This document shows, one piece after another, positions 41,295-51,196 of a stretch of DNA of 64,000 nucleotides. Numbering within the stretch: the first letter of the stretch is position 1; each line of letters starts with the position of its first letter. The position numbers were made by a program, and so were the translations under genes. Origin of the DNA: Thermanaerothrix sp034436175 (GTDB lineage: Bacteria > Chloroflexota > Anaerolineae > Anaerolineales > Anaerolineaceae); the NCBI GenBank assembly GCA_964427505.1, contig CAYRUO010000001.1, forward strand, positions 310,001 through 374,000, given 5' to 3'. The notes under the pieces were generated by a model. That model worked only from the letters and a program-made list of their open reading frames with translations. It made no database searches and was not told where the DNA came from.

Positions 41295-43451
41295 ATGAAA
41301 GAGCCGACCATTCTGGATTTCGTGAAAGCCCTACTAACGCCCTGGCGGGGCAAACCCCCGGCTATTCCCCCGTTAGAAGAATCCCAATCCACACGTCCAT
41401 CCCCATTAGAAGTTCCGATAACGCCCGAACCCGAACCTGAAAGTTCTGGTAAACCTAGCCCAGCGCCATGGATTGGTTATCGAGTCCCTTGGCTAAGCCT
41501 GTTGGCGGTGGGGTTAGCCTTCCTGGCCCAGCGTTTACTGGAACCCCCGCGGCAGGGACCACCCTTGGTGTCCGTCGTAATTTATGCGTTGGCGTTTGTA
41601 ACCTTAGCGGCTGCCATTTTGGCGCGCGAATGGCAAATTCCGCCGCTGGCCAATGAGGATTCTCCTGCTCCAATGCCCTTGAGAGTGCGAAGCCGTGCCG
41701 CGCTTCTGGCGGCGGGATTGCTACCGTTTGCGTTTATTGCTTTGGGTGGAAATCGGTTCACGTGGTTCAACCTGATCCTTTGGTTGGGAGCGCTAGCGGC
41801 CACGTTGGTAGCCTTTATTCTCCCTGAATCACAGTCGCAAAGTCGGCGAGATTGGCTAGCCTTTTTACGCCAGCCAAGATGGACGATTACCATTTCGCGT
41901 TGGGCTATTTTGCTGAGTTTGGCTACCTTGGTGGTGGTCTTCTTCCGTTTCTACCGCCTAGATAGTGTGTTGGGGGAGATGTTCAGTGATCATGCTGAAA
42001 AATTACTGGATGTGGCGGATGTGTTGCAGGGCCAGACGTCTATTTTCTTCCCCCGCAATACCGGGCGAGAGGCGTTTCAGATGTATCTGACGGCGCTGAT
42101 CGCGGTTGTGGCCGGAACGGGTTTATCCTTTATGAGTTTAAAACTCGGCACGGCGCTGGCCGGCTTCATCGCGCTGCCTTTTATCTATCTCTTAGGCAAG
42201 GAAATCGGGGGAAAGTGGGTGGGACTGATCGCCTTCCTTCTCGCCGGTGTGGCTTATTGGCCGAACGTGATCTCGCGAGTAGGACTGCGTTTTCCTCTCT
42301 ATCCGATGGCCGTAGCCCCGGCATTGTATTTCCTCATCCGCGGTCTGCGGCATGGAAACCGCAATGACTTTATTTGGTCGGGTTTGGCACTAGGGATCGG
42401 TTTGCACGGCTACAGCCCCACACGCCTTCTGCCCGTGGTGATGGTTCTGGCGCTGGGGTTGTATTTACTGCATCGCCATTCTGAAGGGCGGCGTTGGGCA
42501 ACCGTATGGGCTTTTGGGATGCTGGCTTTCACGGCGTTGGTGGTCTTCTTGCCCCTCTTGCGCTATATGATGGAACAGCCGGACATGTTTGCCTTTCGCG
42601 CTTTGACGCGCTTAAGCGCTGTCGAACGGCCTTATCCGGCACCGGTGTGGCAGATTTTCCTGAGCAATTTAGGAAAAGCGTTGGTGATGTTCTTCTACGA
42701 TAATGGGAATATCTGGGTGCATTCGATCCCCGGTCGCCCGGCGCTGGATATTTTCACGGCGGTGTTTTATTTCATTGGCTTAGTCGTGGTTGGGGTGCGT
42801 TACCTCCGTGAGCGCCATTGGGTGGATCTTTTCCTCGTACTCTCGATACCGATGCTCATGATGCCCTCCATTCTTTCATTGGCTTTCCCTGAGGAAAACC
42901 CTTCGCTTAACCGCACCGGTGGGGCGATTGTGCCGGTCTTTATCATTGCGGCCATCGGGTTGGTGACCTTTTTGCAAACGGTAGCGAACCAACTTAAGCC
43001 CCGCCCGGGACAAGCCGTCGCCGCGATGCTCGGGATAGTGCTTCTGGTCGGCGCAGGCTATCAGAATTTTGACTTGGTGTTTCGTCAATTCGATCGGCAG
43101 TTTATGGCCGGTGCCTGGAACACCTCTCAAATTGGGCATGTGATTCGTGCGTTTGCTGATTCCATCGGCAATCCCGATTCGGCGTATGTTGTCCCTTACC
43201 CTTATTGGGTGGATACGCGTTTGGTGGGAATCAACGCCGGTTATCCGCTGAAAGATTATGCGCTGTGGCCACAAGATTTCGAGAAAACCCTTGACCAGCC
43301 CGGGGCCAAGTTGTTTATTCTAAAACCCGAGGATCAGGCCGCTTTGGATAAACTGCGCCAACTTTACCCGGCTGGGTTTCTCTATTATTACGACAGTCAC
43401 CGCGAGGGCAAAGATTTCTTAATCTTTTTTGTCCCTCCAACGACACCCTAG
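41295..43451 (+). CDS. GT39-type multi-pass membrane glycosyltransferase
   Basis: 718 residues from the ATG at 41295; a TTG two codons earlier is possible. The first about 60 residues are a Pro-rich cytoplasmic stretch (PEPEPESSG). At least twelve membrane spans follow. The first luminal loop begins FRFYRLDSVLGEMFSDHAEKLLD, where the acidic pair after the first core span matches the catalytic region of GT39/ArnT-like enzymes, and ALGIGLHGYSPTRLLP is also typical. Such enzymes use polyprenyl-phosphate sugars as donors outside the membrane. The C-terminal 110 residues form a soluble exported domain (YVVPYPYWVDTRLVGI). Donor and acceptor are unknown. Confidence 0.82.
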   Translation: MKEPTILDFVKALLTPWRGKPPAIPPLEESQSTRPSPLEVPITPEPEPESSGKPSPAPWIGYRVPWLSLLAVGLAFLAQRLLEPPRQGPPLVSVVIYALAFVTLAAAILAREWQIPPLANEDSPAPMPLRVRSRAALLAAGLLPFAFIALGGNRFTWFNLILWLGALAATLVAFILPESQSQSRRDWLAFLRQPRWTITISRWAILLSLATLVVVFFRFYRLDSVLGEMFSDHAEKLLDVADVLQGQTSIFFPRNTGREAFQMYLTALIAVVAGTGLSFMSLKLGTALAGFIALPFIYLLGKEIGGKWVGLIAFLLAGVAYWPNVISRVGLRFPLYPMAVAPALYFLIRGLRHGNRNDFIWSGLALGIGLHGYSPTRLLPVVMVLALGLYLLHRHSEGRRWATVWAFGMLAFTALVVFLPLLRYMMEQPDMFAFRALTRLSAVERPYPAPVWQIFLSNLGKALVMFFYDNGNIWVHSIPGRPALDIFTAVFYFIGLVVVGVRYLRERHWVDLFLVLSIPMLMMPSILSLAFPEENPSLNRTGGAIVPVFIIAAIGLVTFLQTVANQLKPRPGQAVAAMLGIVLLVGAGYQNFDLVFRQFDRQFMAGAWNTSQIGHVIRAFADSIGNPDSAYVVPYPYWVDTRLVGINAGYPLKDYALWPQDFEKTLDQPGAKLFILKPEDQAALDKLRQLYPAGFLYYYDSHREGKDFLIFFVPPTTP

Positions 43452-43472
43452 GACTCACAGGCGGATCGTAAC

Positions 43473-46400
43473 ATGGTTGAAGACTCTATTACGAAAGAAA
43501 CCTCAACACTCAAGTCGCAGCGCCTGTTTTGGGATGTGCTGTTACTCGTCATTTTAGTGGTGGGGGCTTACTTCCGTTTGATCGGACTGGATTGGGATGA
43601 AGAGCAACACCTTCATCCCGATGAGCGATTCATGACCATGGTTGCCAGTTCCATCCACACGCCGGGAAGTCTGGGGGATTATTTCAATACGGCGACTTCA
43701 TCGCTTAATCCCCATGTTGTAGGTTATGGCTTTTATGTATATGGAACGCTACCGCTGTTCCTGACGCGCTGGGTGGGCGAGGCGCTGGGCAAAACCGGTT
43801 ATGGGGAAATCTACCTGGTGGGGCGCGTGCTATCAGCCCTGGCCGATTTATTCACCGTGTTTCTGGTCTATCACATTGCACGGCATCTCTACCGCCGTTA
43901 CGCGATAGGGGCGCTGGCGGCAGGGTTTGCTGCGTTGGCGGTGTTGCAAATTCAACTTTCACATTATTTTACGGTAGATACGTTTGCCAATGCGTTTCTC
44001 TACTTGGCATTTTACGCCGCCGTGCGGGTGATGACGGCGCCACTGCCGTCCGGGGGTCAGGACAGCGCTTCAGTACGCCGCTTGGACGAGCCGATGGGAT
44101 TCTATCTTTTGTTCGGACTCGGGTTGGGTTTGGCGCTGGCTTCTAAAGTGAGCACCCTCCCTGTCGCTATCTTGTTGCCAATAGCGGCTCTTATTCGTTA
44201 CTCTCGCATGACCACTCCGGAAATGCGCAGTCGGCTTAGCCTTGGGATGGTGCGCAACCTGGCACTGGCGGTAGTGGTAGCCTTTTTCACCTTTCGTATC
44301 TTTCAACCTTATGCGTTCAGCGGGCCTGGCTTTTGGGGGTTAGCCATCAACCCGCGTTGGGTGGATAACCTACGCGAATTGAGCAACTTGAGCAATGGGG
44401 ATGTGGATTTTCCGCCGGCGTTACAGTGGGCGCGGCGTCCCTTAACCTTTGCCTGGGTTAACATGGTAAAGTGGGGGCTGGGCTGGCCATTGGGACTTTT
44501 GGCATGGGCGGGGTTTTTATGGATGGGGTATCGCATTATCAGGGGGGCCTGGCGTGAGCACCTCTTGTTGTGGGCGTGGACTGGATTGTATTTTTCCTGG
44601 CAGAGCCTGAACTTTACCCGTGCCATGCGCTATCAACTTCCGGTTTATCCCTCGCTGGCAATCATTGCCGCCTGGGCGATCATAACGCTGTGGGATAAAG
44701 CCGCGTTAAACGGCTTGCTCTCACGAGCGGCGAGAAAGATTAACCCATACCGGTTGTTGGCGGTGGGTTTGGGGGGCTTGGTTTTGCTTGGCACGTTCCT
44801 TTGGGCGTTTGCTTTCACTCGTATCTATACCCGTCCGGTGACCCGGGTGGCGGCCAGCCGCTGGATTTACCAACATGTGCCCGGCCCGATCAATTTGCGC
44901 ATTCAGACCGGATCAGAAACGGTTAACCAGCCGCTTCCAATTCGAGAGGGGGTTTCTCTGACGGCCCAATATCCTTTGCGCTGGGTATTTACACCGACCG
45001 AAGATTGGCGTGTGACTCAGGCTTGGATGACGGCCATTTATGACCCCGCTCTGGGTTCTGATTTGAAAAATGTGCAAATTATTTTAGGGCAAGGTGAGGG
45101 AGAGGTTCTGGCCGTTTCGCAACTAACCGATACCTTTGCCGTCTCTGAAGAACAGGCGAATCGCATTATCGCATTTGATTCCCCGGTAACTCTTTTGGCC
45201 GGCCACCCTTACTGGCTCGAAGTCCGCTTGGAAGATGGAGGGCGCTTACTGCGTCTAAATGGCGCGATTCAGTTGGGGAATACCCAAGTTCCTCAGCGGC
45301 TCACCGTGATCCCGGCGTTGGTTGAGCCTTTGCGACCGGGGCAGGGGCTGGTCATTCCATTTACAGCGGTGCAATCAGGGACTTTGTCGCAAGTTCTGCT
45401 CAATCGCATTGTGGATTGGAAAGCCCTGGGGGATGTAAAAACACTGCGTTTACAAATCTTGGACTCGGCTACCGGTATGACCTTAACGACGGCGGAATTT
45501 CAGGGGTCTTTCCGCGCCTTGAACGATCCGCGAGGGGAATCCTATTCGATTACCTTGGAGAACCCAATTCAGATCGAGAAGAATAAAGGCTATCTTCTTA
45601 CATTGGATGTTATCAACGGTGAGGGGGACCTTGCGATTTACGGCAGTGCCCCGGCCCATGAATCCACTTGGGACGATGGACTGCCTTTACGTTTGGATGG
45701 CTATGATCCTTATGGGGGAATTTATCGCGGCGGCTTGAACTTTGAGATGTATTGGGACGATAACGAAGACAAACTGGCGCGGTTTCTTTCGATTCTCGAT
45801 CAGGCCGATTATATTTTCATCACGTCCAATCGCCAGTGGGGAACAACGACTCGTGTGCCCGAACGTTACCCGTTGACGACGGTTTATTATCGCAATTTGT
45901 TGGGCTGTCCAGAAGAGACGTCCATCCTATGGTGCTATAGTGTGGCCCAGCCGGGTATGTTCGAAGGCAAGTTGGGCTTTGAGTTGGTAGCAGTTTTCCA
46001 GAGCGACCCTAACCTGGGTTCGCTACGATTCAACACCCAGTTTGCCGAGGAAGCATTCACGGTTTACGATCATCCCAAGGTGTTGATCTTTAAGAAACAG
46101 GCCGATTACGACCCGGTACGGGTGCGTGCGGTGTTGGGGGGTGTGGATTTAAGTAAAGTGATTCGGCTGACCCCGCGTCAGTTTAAATCTTACCCGGCCA
46201 CGTTGATGCTTCCCTTGGAACGATGGGTTCAGCAGGTCAAGGGAGGTACCTGGTCAGCGCTCTTTAATACATCAGCCTGGTACAATCGCTATCCTGGGCT
46301 GGGGCTTGTCATCTGGTATCTGATACTGACCTTGCTGGGATGGGCGGTGTACCCTCTGGCGCGGTTGGCGTTTGGGGTCTTACCCGATAAAGGATATCCG

Positions 46401-48743
46401 CTCTTACGGATATTAGGATTACTGTGCTTGGGATGGGGGGTATGGATTCTGGGGTCATTAGGGATACCGTTTTCGCCATTTACGATCTCCCTGACCGCCT
46501 TGGCGATTCTGATGCTTAATCTGGGATTAGGCTATCTCCAGCGTGAGGCTATTCGCCAAGAGTTACGGCAGGAATGGCGTTATTTTCTGCGCATCGAAGT
46601 CCTGGCTCTGGCTTTCTTCCTCTTCTTTTTGCTCATTCGCCTTGGCAATCCGGATCTTTGGCACCCCTATAAAGGGGGGGAGAAGCCGATGGATTTTTCC
46701 TACTTCAATGCTGTGCTCAAGAGCACCACATTTCCACCCTATGATCCTTGGTTTGCGGGTGGATACATTAACTATTACTATTTTGGTTTTGTGTTGGCGG
46801 CGGTGCCAACCAAATGGTTGGGAATTGTTCCTTCAATTGCCTACAATTTCATTTTGCCCTCGTTCTTTGCACTGGTGGCGTTGGGGGCGTTCAGTGTAGG
46901 TTATAACCTGGTGGCGTGGGCTAATCGCCAACGTGTGCGCAGTAAACCTGAAAACCCATATTATCTGGATGGGCACCCCTGGCTGGGCGGCTGGGCGGCG
47001 GCCATCGGTGTGCTAATCCTGGGCAATCTGGGCACGGTGCGCATGATTTGGCACGGCCTACAGCGGTTGGTCGCTCCCAATGGCCAGATTGAGGGGGTAA
47101 GTTTTTTCCAGCAAATGGCCTGGGCAGTGGGTGGGATGGCACGGTTGCTCGCAGGGGCTCATTTGCCCTATGCACCGGGGGATTGGTATTGGATCCCTAG
47201 CCGTGTTTATCCCGGTGAGCCGATTACCGAATTTCCGTTCTTCACTTTCCTTTACGCCGATCCGCATGCGCATCTCTTTGCATTGCCTCTGACTCTGCTG
47301 GCTTTGGGGTGGGCGCTGGCGATTCTCTTCGCGGCATGGCGCTGGGTGCATTCTGATGACGTGCCCTGGCCGGTACGGACAGCAGCGGTGTTTTTCCAGG
47401 GTGGGCTCATCATCGGTGCTCTGCGTCCGACCAATACCTGGGATTTGCCCACCTATCTGGGATTGGGTCTGCTAGCGTTGGGCTACAGTGGCTGGCAAAG
47501 CGCGGAACTCCCTGAGGGTTGGTGTCCGTATTTTCCGGCCCGGTTACGGCGCTGGATGGCTGTTGGTTTGGCCGCGGTTTCGCTGATCGGGCTGTCGTTC
47601 TTGCTCTATCTCCCTTTCAGTCAATGGTATGGGCAGGCCTATGCGGCGCTAGACCTGTGGCGTGGCGCCCGTTCGCCTTTCTGGTCGTATCTGACTCATT
47701 GGGGGGTCTTCCTGTTCGTTTTGATCTTCTGGTATGCCTGGGAGACGTATATCTGGATGGCGACCACTCCTCTTTCCGCCCTACGACGCGTCTTTCCCTA
47801 TCGTTACACTTTATTCATCGGAGGGGCGATTTATTTTGGCGTTATGATTTTCCTGACGCGCGGGTTGGGGGTTGAGATAGCCTGGCTGGTGCTGATCTTA
47901 TTGCTGTGGGCGGGCCTACTGCTTTTACGCCCTCACCAGGACGATTCCCGACGCGCTGTGTTGGTTATGAGCATGGCGGCGTTGGCGCTTACCTTGGCGG
48001 TAGAACTGGTGGTCTTGCGTGGCGATATTGGACGCATGAACACGGTCTTCAAGTTCTATCTGCAAGCGTGGGTGCTGCTGGGACTCAGCGCTGCCGCAGC
48101 TCTGACCTGGTTGTGGCCCGCCGCACGGCGATTCTGGAAGCCAGGCTGGCAGAGTGTTTGGAGGACCGGGGTAACTTTGTTGGTGGGAGGAGCGTTGCTC
48201 TTCCCACTGTTAGGTGGCCTGGACAAAATTCGTGACCGCATGACCCCAACCGCGCCTCATACCCTCGATGGTATGGCCTACATGTCGTTTTCGACCTATT
48301 GGGAGGGGGAGCATACCCTAGATCTAAGCCAAGACTACCGCGCTATTCGCTGGCTGCAAGAGAACGTGGAAGGGTCACCGGTTATTGTAGAAGCCAATGT
48401 ACCGGAATACCGCTGGGGTAACCGGTTTACAATTTACACCGGCTTGCCGGGGGTGGTAGGATGGAATTGGCACCAACGGCAGCAGCGCGCTCTGCTACCG
48501 GACACCTGGGTAACCGAACGGGTAGTGGCCATTGCGTCTTTCTATAACACGACCGACCTCCAAGAAGCCGAGCGTTTTTTGGAGCAGTATCACGTTTCGT
48601 ATATCATCGTGGGTCAGTTGGAAAAAGCGGTTTACCAGCCGGAGGGGTTAGCCAAGTTTGAAGCCCAAGAAGGGCGGCTCTGGCGAAGGGTCTATCGGGA
48701 TGCCGATACCGCCATTTATCGGGTCATTCGTCCGAGCGAGTGA
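43473..48743 (+). CDS. Giant membrane protein: GT39-like half fused to DUF2298 (Chlor_Arch_YYY) half
   Basis: 1756 residues; ATG 21 bases after the previous stop. The N-terminal half (to about residue 420) is GT39-like with EEQHLHPDERFMTMVASS in the first loop. An exported beta-rich region of about 500 residues follows. The C-terminal half from about residue 1030 is membrane-embedded. Residues near 1080-1110 read DFSYFNAVLKSTTFPPYDPWF and then GGYINYYYFGFVL, the YYY signature of a family known in Chloroflexi and methanogenic archaea, and LYADPHAHLFALPLTLLALG is also typical. The protein ends in a soluble tail (EYRWGNRFTIYTGLPGVVGW). A role in surface-glycan or glycoprotein assembly is likely but unproven. 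Confidence 0.85.
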   Translation: MVEDSITKETSTLKSQRLFWDVLLLVILVVGAYFRLIGLDWDEEQHLHPDERFMTMVASSIHTPGSLGDYFNTATSSLNPHVVGYGFYVYGTLPLFLTRWVGEALGKTGYGEIYLVGRVLSALADLFTVFLVYHIARHLYRRYAIGALAAGFAALAVLQIQLSHYFTVDTFANAFLYLAFYAAVRVMTAPLPSGGQDSASVRRLDEPMGFYLLFGLGLGLALASKVSTLPVAILLPIAALIRYSRMTTPEMRSRLSLGMVRNLALAVVVAFFTFRIFQPYAFSGPGFWGLAINPRWVDNLRELSNLSNGDVDFPPALQWARRPLTFAWVNMVKWGLGWPLGLLAWAGFLWMGYRIIRGAWREHLLLWAWTGLYFSWQSLNFTRAMRYQLPVYPSLAIIAAWAIITLWDKAALNGLLSRAARKINPYRLLAVGLGGLVLLGTFLWAFAFTRIYTRPVTRVAASRWIYQHVPGPINLRIQTGSETVNQPLPIREGVSLTAQYPLRWVFTPTEDWRVTQAWMTAIYDPALGSDLKNVQIILGQGEGEVLAVSQLTDTFAVSEEQANRIIAFDSPVTLLAGHPYWLEVRLEDGGRLLRLNGAIQLGNTQVPQRLTVIPALVEPLRPGQGLVIPFTAVQSGTLSQVLLNRIVDWKALGDVKTLRLQILDSATGMTLTTAEFQGSFRALNDPRGESYSITLENPIQIEKNKGYLLTLDVINGEGDLAIYGSAPAHESTWDDGLPLRLDGYDPYGGIYRGGLNFEMYWDDNEDKLARFLSILDQADYIFITSNRQWGTTTRVPERYPLTTVYYRNLLGCPEETSILWCYSVAQPGMFEGKLGFELVAVFQSDPNLGSLRFNTQFAEEAFTVYDHPKVLIFKKQADYDPVRVRAVLGGVDLSKVIRLTPRQFKSYPATLMLPLERWVQQVKGGTWSALFNTSAWYNRYPGLGLVIWYLILTLLGWAVYPLARLAFGVLPDKGYPLLRILGLLCLGWGVWILGSLGIPFSPFTISLTALAILMLNLGLGYLQREAIRQELRQEWRYFLRIEVLALAFFLFFLLIRLGNPDLWHPYKGGEKPMDFSYFNAVLKSTTFPPYDPWFAGGYINYYYFGFVLAAVPTKWLGIVPSIAYNFILPSFFALVALGAFSVGYNLVAWANRQRVRSKPENPYYLDGHPWLGGWAAAIGVLILGNLGTVRMIWHGLQRLVAPNGQIEGVSFFQQMAWAVGGMARLLAGAHLPYAPGDWYWIPSRVYPGEPITEFPFFTFLYADPHAHLFALPLTLLALGWALAILFAAWRWVHSDDVPWPVRTAAVFFQGGLIIGALRPTNTWDLPTYLGLGLLALGYSGWQSAELPEGWCPYFPARLRRWMAVGLAAVSLIGLSFLLYLPFSQWYGQAYAALDLWRGARSPFWSYLTHWGVFLFVLIFWYAWETYIWMATTPLSALRRVFPYRYTLFIGGAIYFGVMIFLTRGLGVEIAWLVLILLLWAGLLLLRPHQDDSRRAVLVMSMAALALTLAVELVVLRGDIGRMNTVFKFYLQAWVLLGLSAAAALTWLWPAARRFWKPGWQSVWRTGVTLLVGGALLFPLLGGLDKIRDRMTPTAPHTLDGMAYMSFSTYWEGEHTLDLSQDYRAIRWLQENVEGSPVIVEANVPEYRWGNRFTIYTGLPGVVGWNWHQRQQRALLPDTWVTERVVAIASFYNTTDLQEAERFLEQYHVSYIIVGQLEKAVYQPEGLAKFEAQEGRLWRRVYRDADTAIYRVIRPSE

Positions 48744-48750
48744 GGTGACT

Positions 48751-50493
48751 ATGAGCACGACTCGAGCCGAGCAACCATGGCATCAAACGCTCAAATGGGA
48801 GCAAGGTTTATTTTTGACGGCACTACTATTGGGGGGGATGTTGCGTTTCATCGGCTTGGATCTTCACCCTTTGAGCGATACCGAAGCGCGCTTGGCCTTA
48901 CAGGCTTATGCGCTGGCTCAGGGGCGATCTGTGCCCGATTTGGCCGGGCAACCCGGTTATCTGATCCCAACCGCGGTGGCATTTTTCTTGGTGGGTGCGC
49001 GCGAAGCCACCGCTCGCTTTTGGCCCGCGGTTTGGGGTCTGTTCGTGATTGTTCTACCCTGGCTATTGCGGAACCGCTTGGGACGGCGCATGGCCGTTTT
49101 TCTTTCTTTGGGTTTGGCACTGGATGCGGGTTTGGTCGCGACCTCGCGCTTAGCCGCTGGGGATTCTTTAGCCGTGCTAGGACTTTTGGGTTTTATGACC
49201 TTCCTTTGGCGCGGCGAATGGCGTTTGGCGGGAGTTGCATTAGCCCTGGGCATATTAGGTGGTCCATCGTTTTGGATCGGGGCATTGATCTTGCTCTTAA
49301 CTTGGTGTCTCTGGCGCTGGGTTGATGGAGCGGTGCAGGACGCGATAGCCTTTGGTCACCAAGGTCATGAAGTGGGTCAATTGGTGTCCTGGAAGGCGGT
49401 GGGCATTTCTTGTCTGGTGACCTTGGTGGCAGTGGGGAGCGGGTTGGGCGTGCTGGGGCGCGGCCTGGGGGCGATAGCGACCGGGTTGGCTGAATTTCTA
49501 CATGGCTGGGCCTCTGAAGGCACGTCACTCGGGTTGATGGGATTGGCTTTATTCGTTTATCAGCCTTTAGGCTGGGTGTTGGCCGTGGTGCAGTGGGTGA
49601 AGGGGTGGCGGCACATGTCATCGCTGGCGCGACTGGCGACGCTGTGGTTGGGGATCGGCCTGTCGGTTCTGGTAGTGTATCCGGGGCGACAGGTTTCTCA
49701 TTTGGCGTGGCTGTTGGTGCCGTTATGGATGTTAGCGGCTTCCACCTTGGTGCAAACCGTTGACGATCTGGCTTCGCTGGATTGGCGAAAATTGGCCGTG
49801 GTAGCGGCAGGCTACTTTGTCTTGGCGGGGTATCTCTGGTTCAATATCGAAGGGTTTGTGCCCGACAATTTGATGCCGCAGTGGGTATGGGTGCGCTGGT
49901 TGGCCATTTTAGGGGCAATCCTGTTGAGTATTGCGATAGGATTGGTCGTGAGTTGGACTTGGGGGGTAAATGTAGCCCGCCAAGGATTGTTTCTGGGGGG
50001 ATTTGTCTTCTTGTTCGTGTTGACCTTTTCGGCTACATGGCAAGCAGCGGGGCTAGGGCGTGCACCGTCGGCTCAGGTGTGGGGGCCGCAGCCCTATCCG
50101 GCTGAAGCGGATCTATTGGTGAAAACGCTGGGTGATGTCTCCGAATGGACGACCGGGCGACGCGATGCCATTGATATTCGCGTCGTTGGGGTTGACTCGC
50201 CCGCGTTGCAGTGGGCATTGCGTCGTTTTTATCACGCTCAATTCGTTCAAGTCCTATCGCCTTTTGAAACACCCTCGGTGATCATTACGCCCGAGACCGC
50301 TACGCCCGGGGTAAGTGCACTTTATCGGGGCCAGGATTTCGTTTGGCAGGAAACGCCGGCCTGGTCGCTGTTCTTGCCAGGCGAGTGGTTATCCTGGATA
50401 ATATATCGTGAAGCCCCCATGCAACGCCAAGGTGTGATTGCTTGGGTGCGCACGGATCGTTTTCCACAAGTCTTGAGCCTTACGAATCCATAA
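48751..50493 (+). CDS. GT39/Agl23-like multi-pass membrane protein
   Basis: 580 residues from the ATG at 48751 with GAGGTGACT upstream; a longer reading from 48658 would overlap the previous gene. The first luminal loop is LDLHPLSDTEARLALQAY, the position where GT39 enzymes have the catalytic acidic residues. About twelve membrane spans follow, then a soluble C-terminal domain of about 140 residues (WTTGRRDAIDIRVVGVDSPALQW) that resembles the exported domain of its neighbour. It is probably a partner of the two upstream membrane proteins in the same transcript. The precise family is uncertain; flippase-associated Agl23-like proteins share this layout. Confidence 0.75.
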   Translation: MSTTRAEQPWHQTLKWEQGLFLTALLLGGMLRFIGLDLHPLSDTEARLALQAYALAQGRSVPDLAGQPGYLIPTAVAFFLVGAREATARFWPAVWGLFVIVLPWLLRNRLGRRMAVFLSLGLALDAGLVATSRLAAGDSLAVLGLLGFMTFLWRGEWRLAGVALALGILGGPSFWIGALILLLTWCLWRWVDGAVQDAIAFGHQGHEVGQLVSWKAVGISCLVTLVAVGSGLGVLGRGLGAIATGLAEFLHGWASEGTSLGLMGLALFVYQPLGWVLAVVQWVKGWRHMSSLARLATLWLGIGLSVLVVYPGRQVSHLAWLLVPLWMLAASTLVQTVDDLASLDWRKLAVVAAGYFVLAGYLWFNIEGFVPDNLMPQWVWVRWLAILGAILLSIAIGLVVSWTWGVNVARQGLFLGGFVFLFVLTFSATWQAAGLGRAPSAQVWGPQPYPAEADLLVKTLGDVSEWTTGRRDAIDIRVVGVDSPALQWALRRFYHAQFVQVLSPFETPSVIITPETATPGVSALYRGQDFVWQETPAWSLFLPGEWLSWIIYREAPMQRQGVIAWVRTDRFPQVLSLTNP

Positions 50494-50510
50494 CATTTAG
50501 GAATTGGATC

Positions 50511-51188
50511 ATGGAAGCACCACCGTTGACAATTGCAATTGATGGACCGGCCGCTTCGGGAAAATCTACCGTGGGGGAGCGTTTAGCGAGGGCACTGGGT
50601 TACTTATTCTTTGATACCGGGGTGATGTATCGCGCGGTAACCTGGGTGGCTCTTCAGCGTTTGGGATCTGTTGAGGATGAGGCTGCCGTTACCCGCCTGG
50701 CCGAGGTAGTGCAAATTGATGTTCAGCCCCCGAGCCGGGAAGATGGTCGGCAAGCCGATGTGTGGGCCGATGGTGAAGATGTCACCTGGGCGATTCGCCG
50801 TCCTGAGGTGGATCAGTGGGTCTCGCGCGTAGCGGCGTATCCGGGGGTGCGTCAAGCCATGACCCAGCAACAACGGCGGATAGGCCTGCGGGGAAAAGTG
50901 GTGATGATTGGCCGTGATATTACCACCGTTGTTCTGCCGGAAGCGGAGGCTAAGATTTACCTGGATGCTTCGGTGGAGGAACGTGCGCGGCGACGCTACT
51001 TGGAACGAAAAGCACGCGGTGAGGATGTTAGTTACGAAGAAATCCTCGAAGGCCTGCGGCAGCGGGATCATCTAGATTCCACGCGTGCGGTGGCGCCCCT
51101 GCGGGTTGCCCCGGATGCCATTGTGATCCATACCGATGGTTTGAGCGTGGAGGACGTGGTGCAAAAAATCCTGGCTCAGATTAACTAG
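50511..51188 (+). CDS. cmk: (d)CMP kinase
   Basis: 225 residues from the ATG at 50511 with AGGA upstream; the longer reading from 50442 overlaps the previous gene. It phosphorylates CMP and dCMP. It has the P-loop IDGPAASGKSTVGERLA, FDTGVMYRAVTW (the CMP-binding region), the GRDITTVVLPEAEAKIYLDAS motif, and RRRYLERKARG followed by RDHLDSTR in the lid. It is eight bases upstream of the secernin-like gene and is probably co-transcribed with it. Confidence 0.96.
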   Translation: MEAPPLTIAIDGPAASGKSTVGERLARALGYLFFDTGVMYRAVTWVALQRLGSVEDEAAVTRLAEVVQIDVQPPSREDGRQADVWADGEDVTWAIRRPEVDQWVSRVAAYPGVRQAMTQQQRRIGLRGKVVMIGRDITTVVLPEAEAKIYLDASVEERARRRYLERKARGEDVSYEEILEGLRQRDHLDSTRAVAPLRVAPDAIVIHTDGLSVEDVVQKILAQIN

Positions 51189-51196
51189 GAGCGCCA

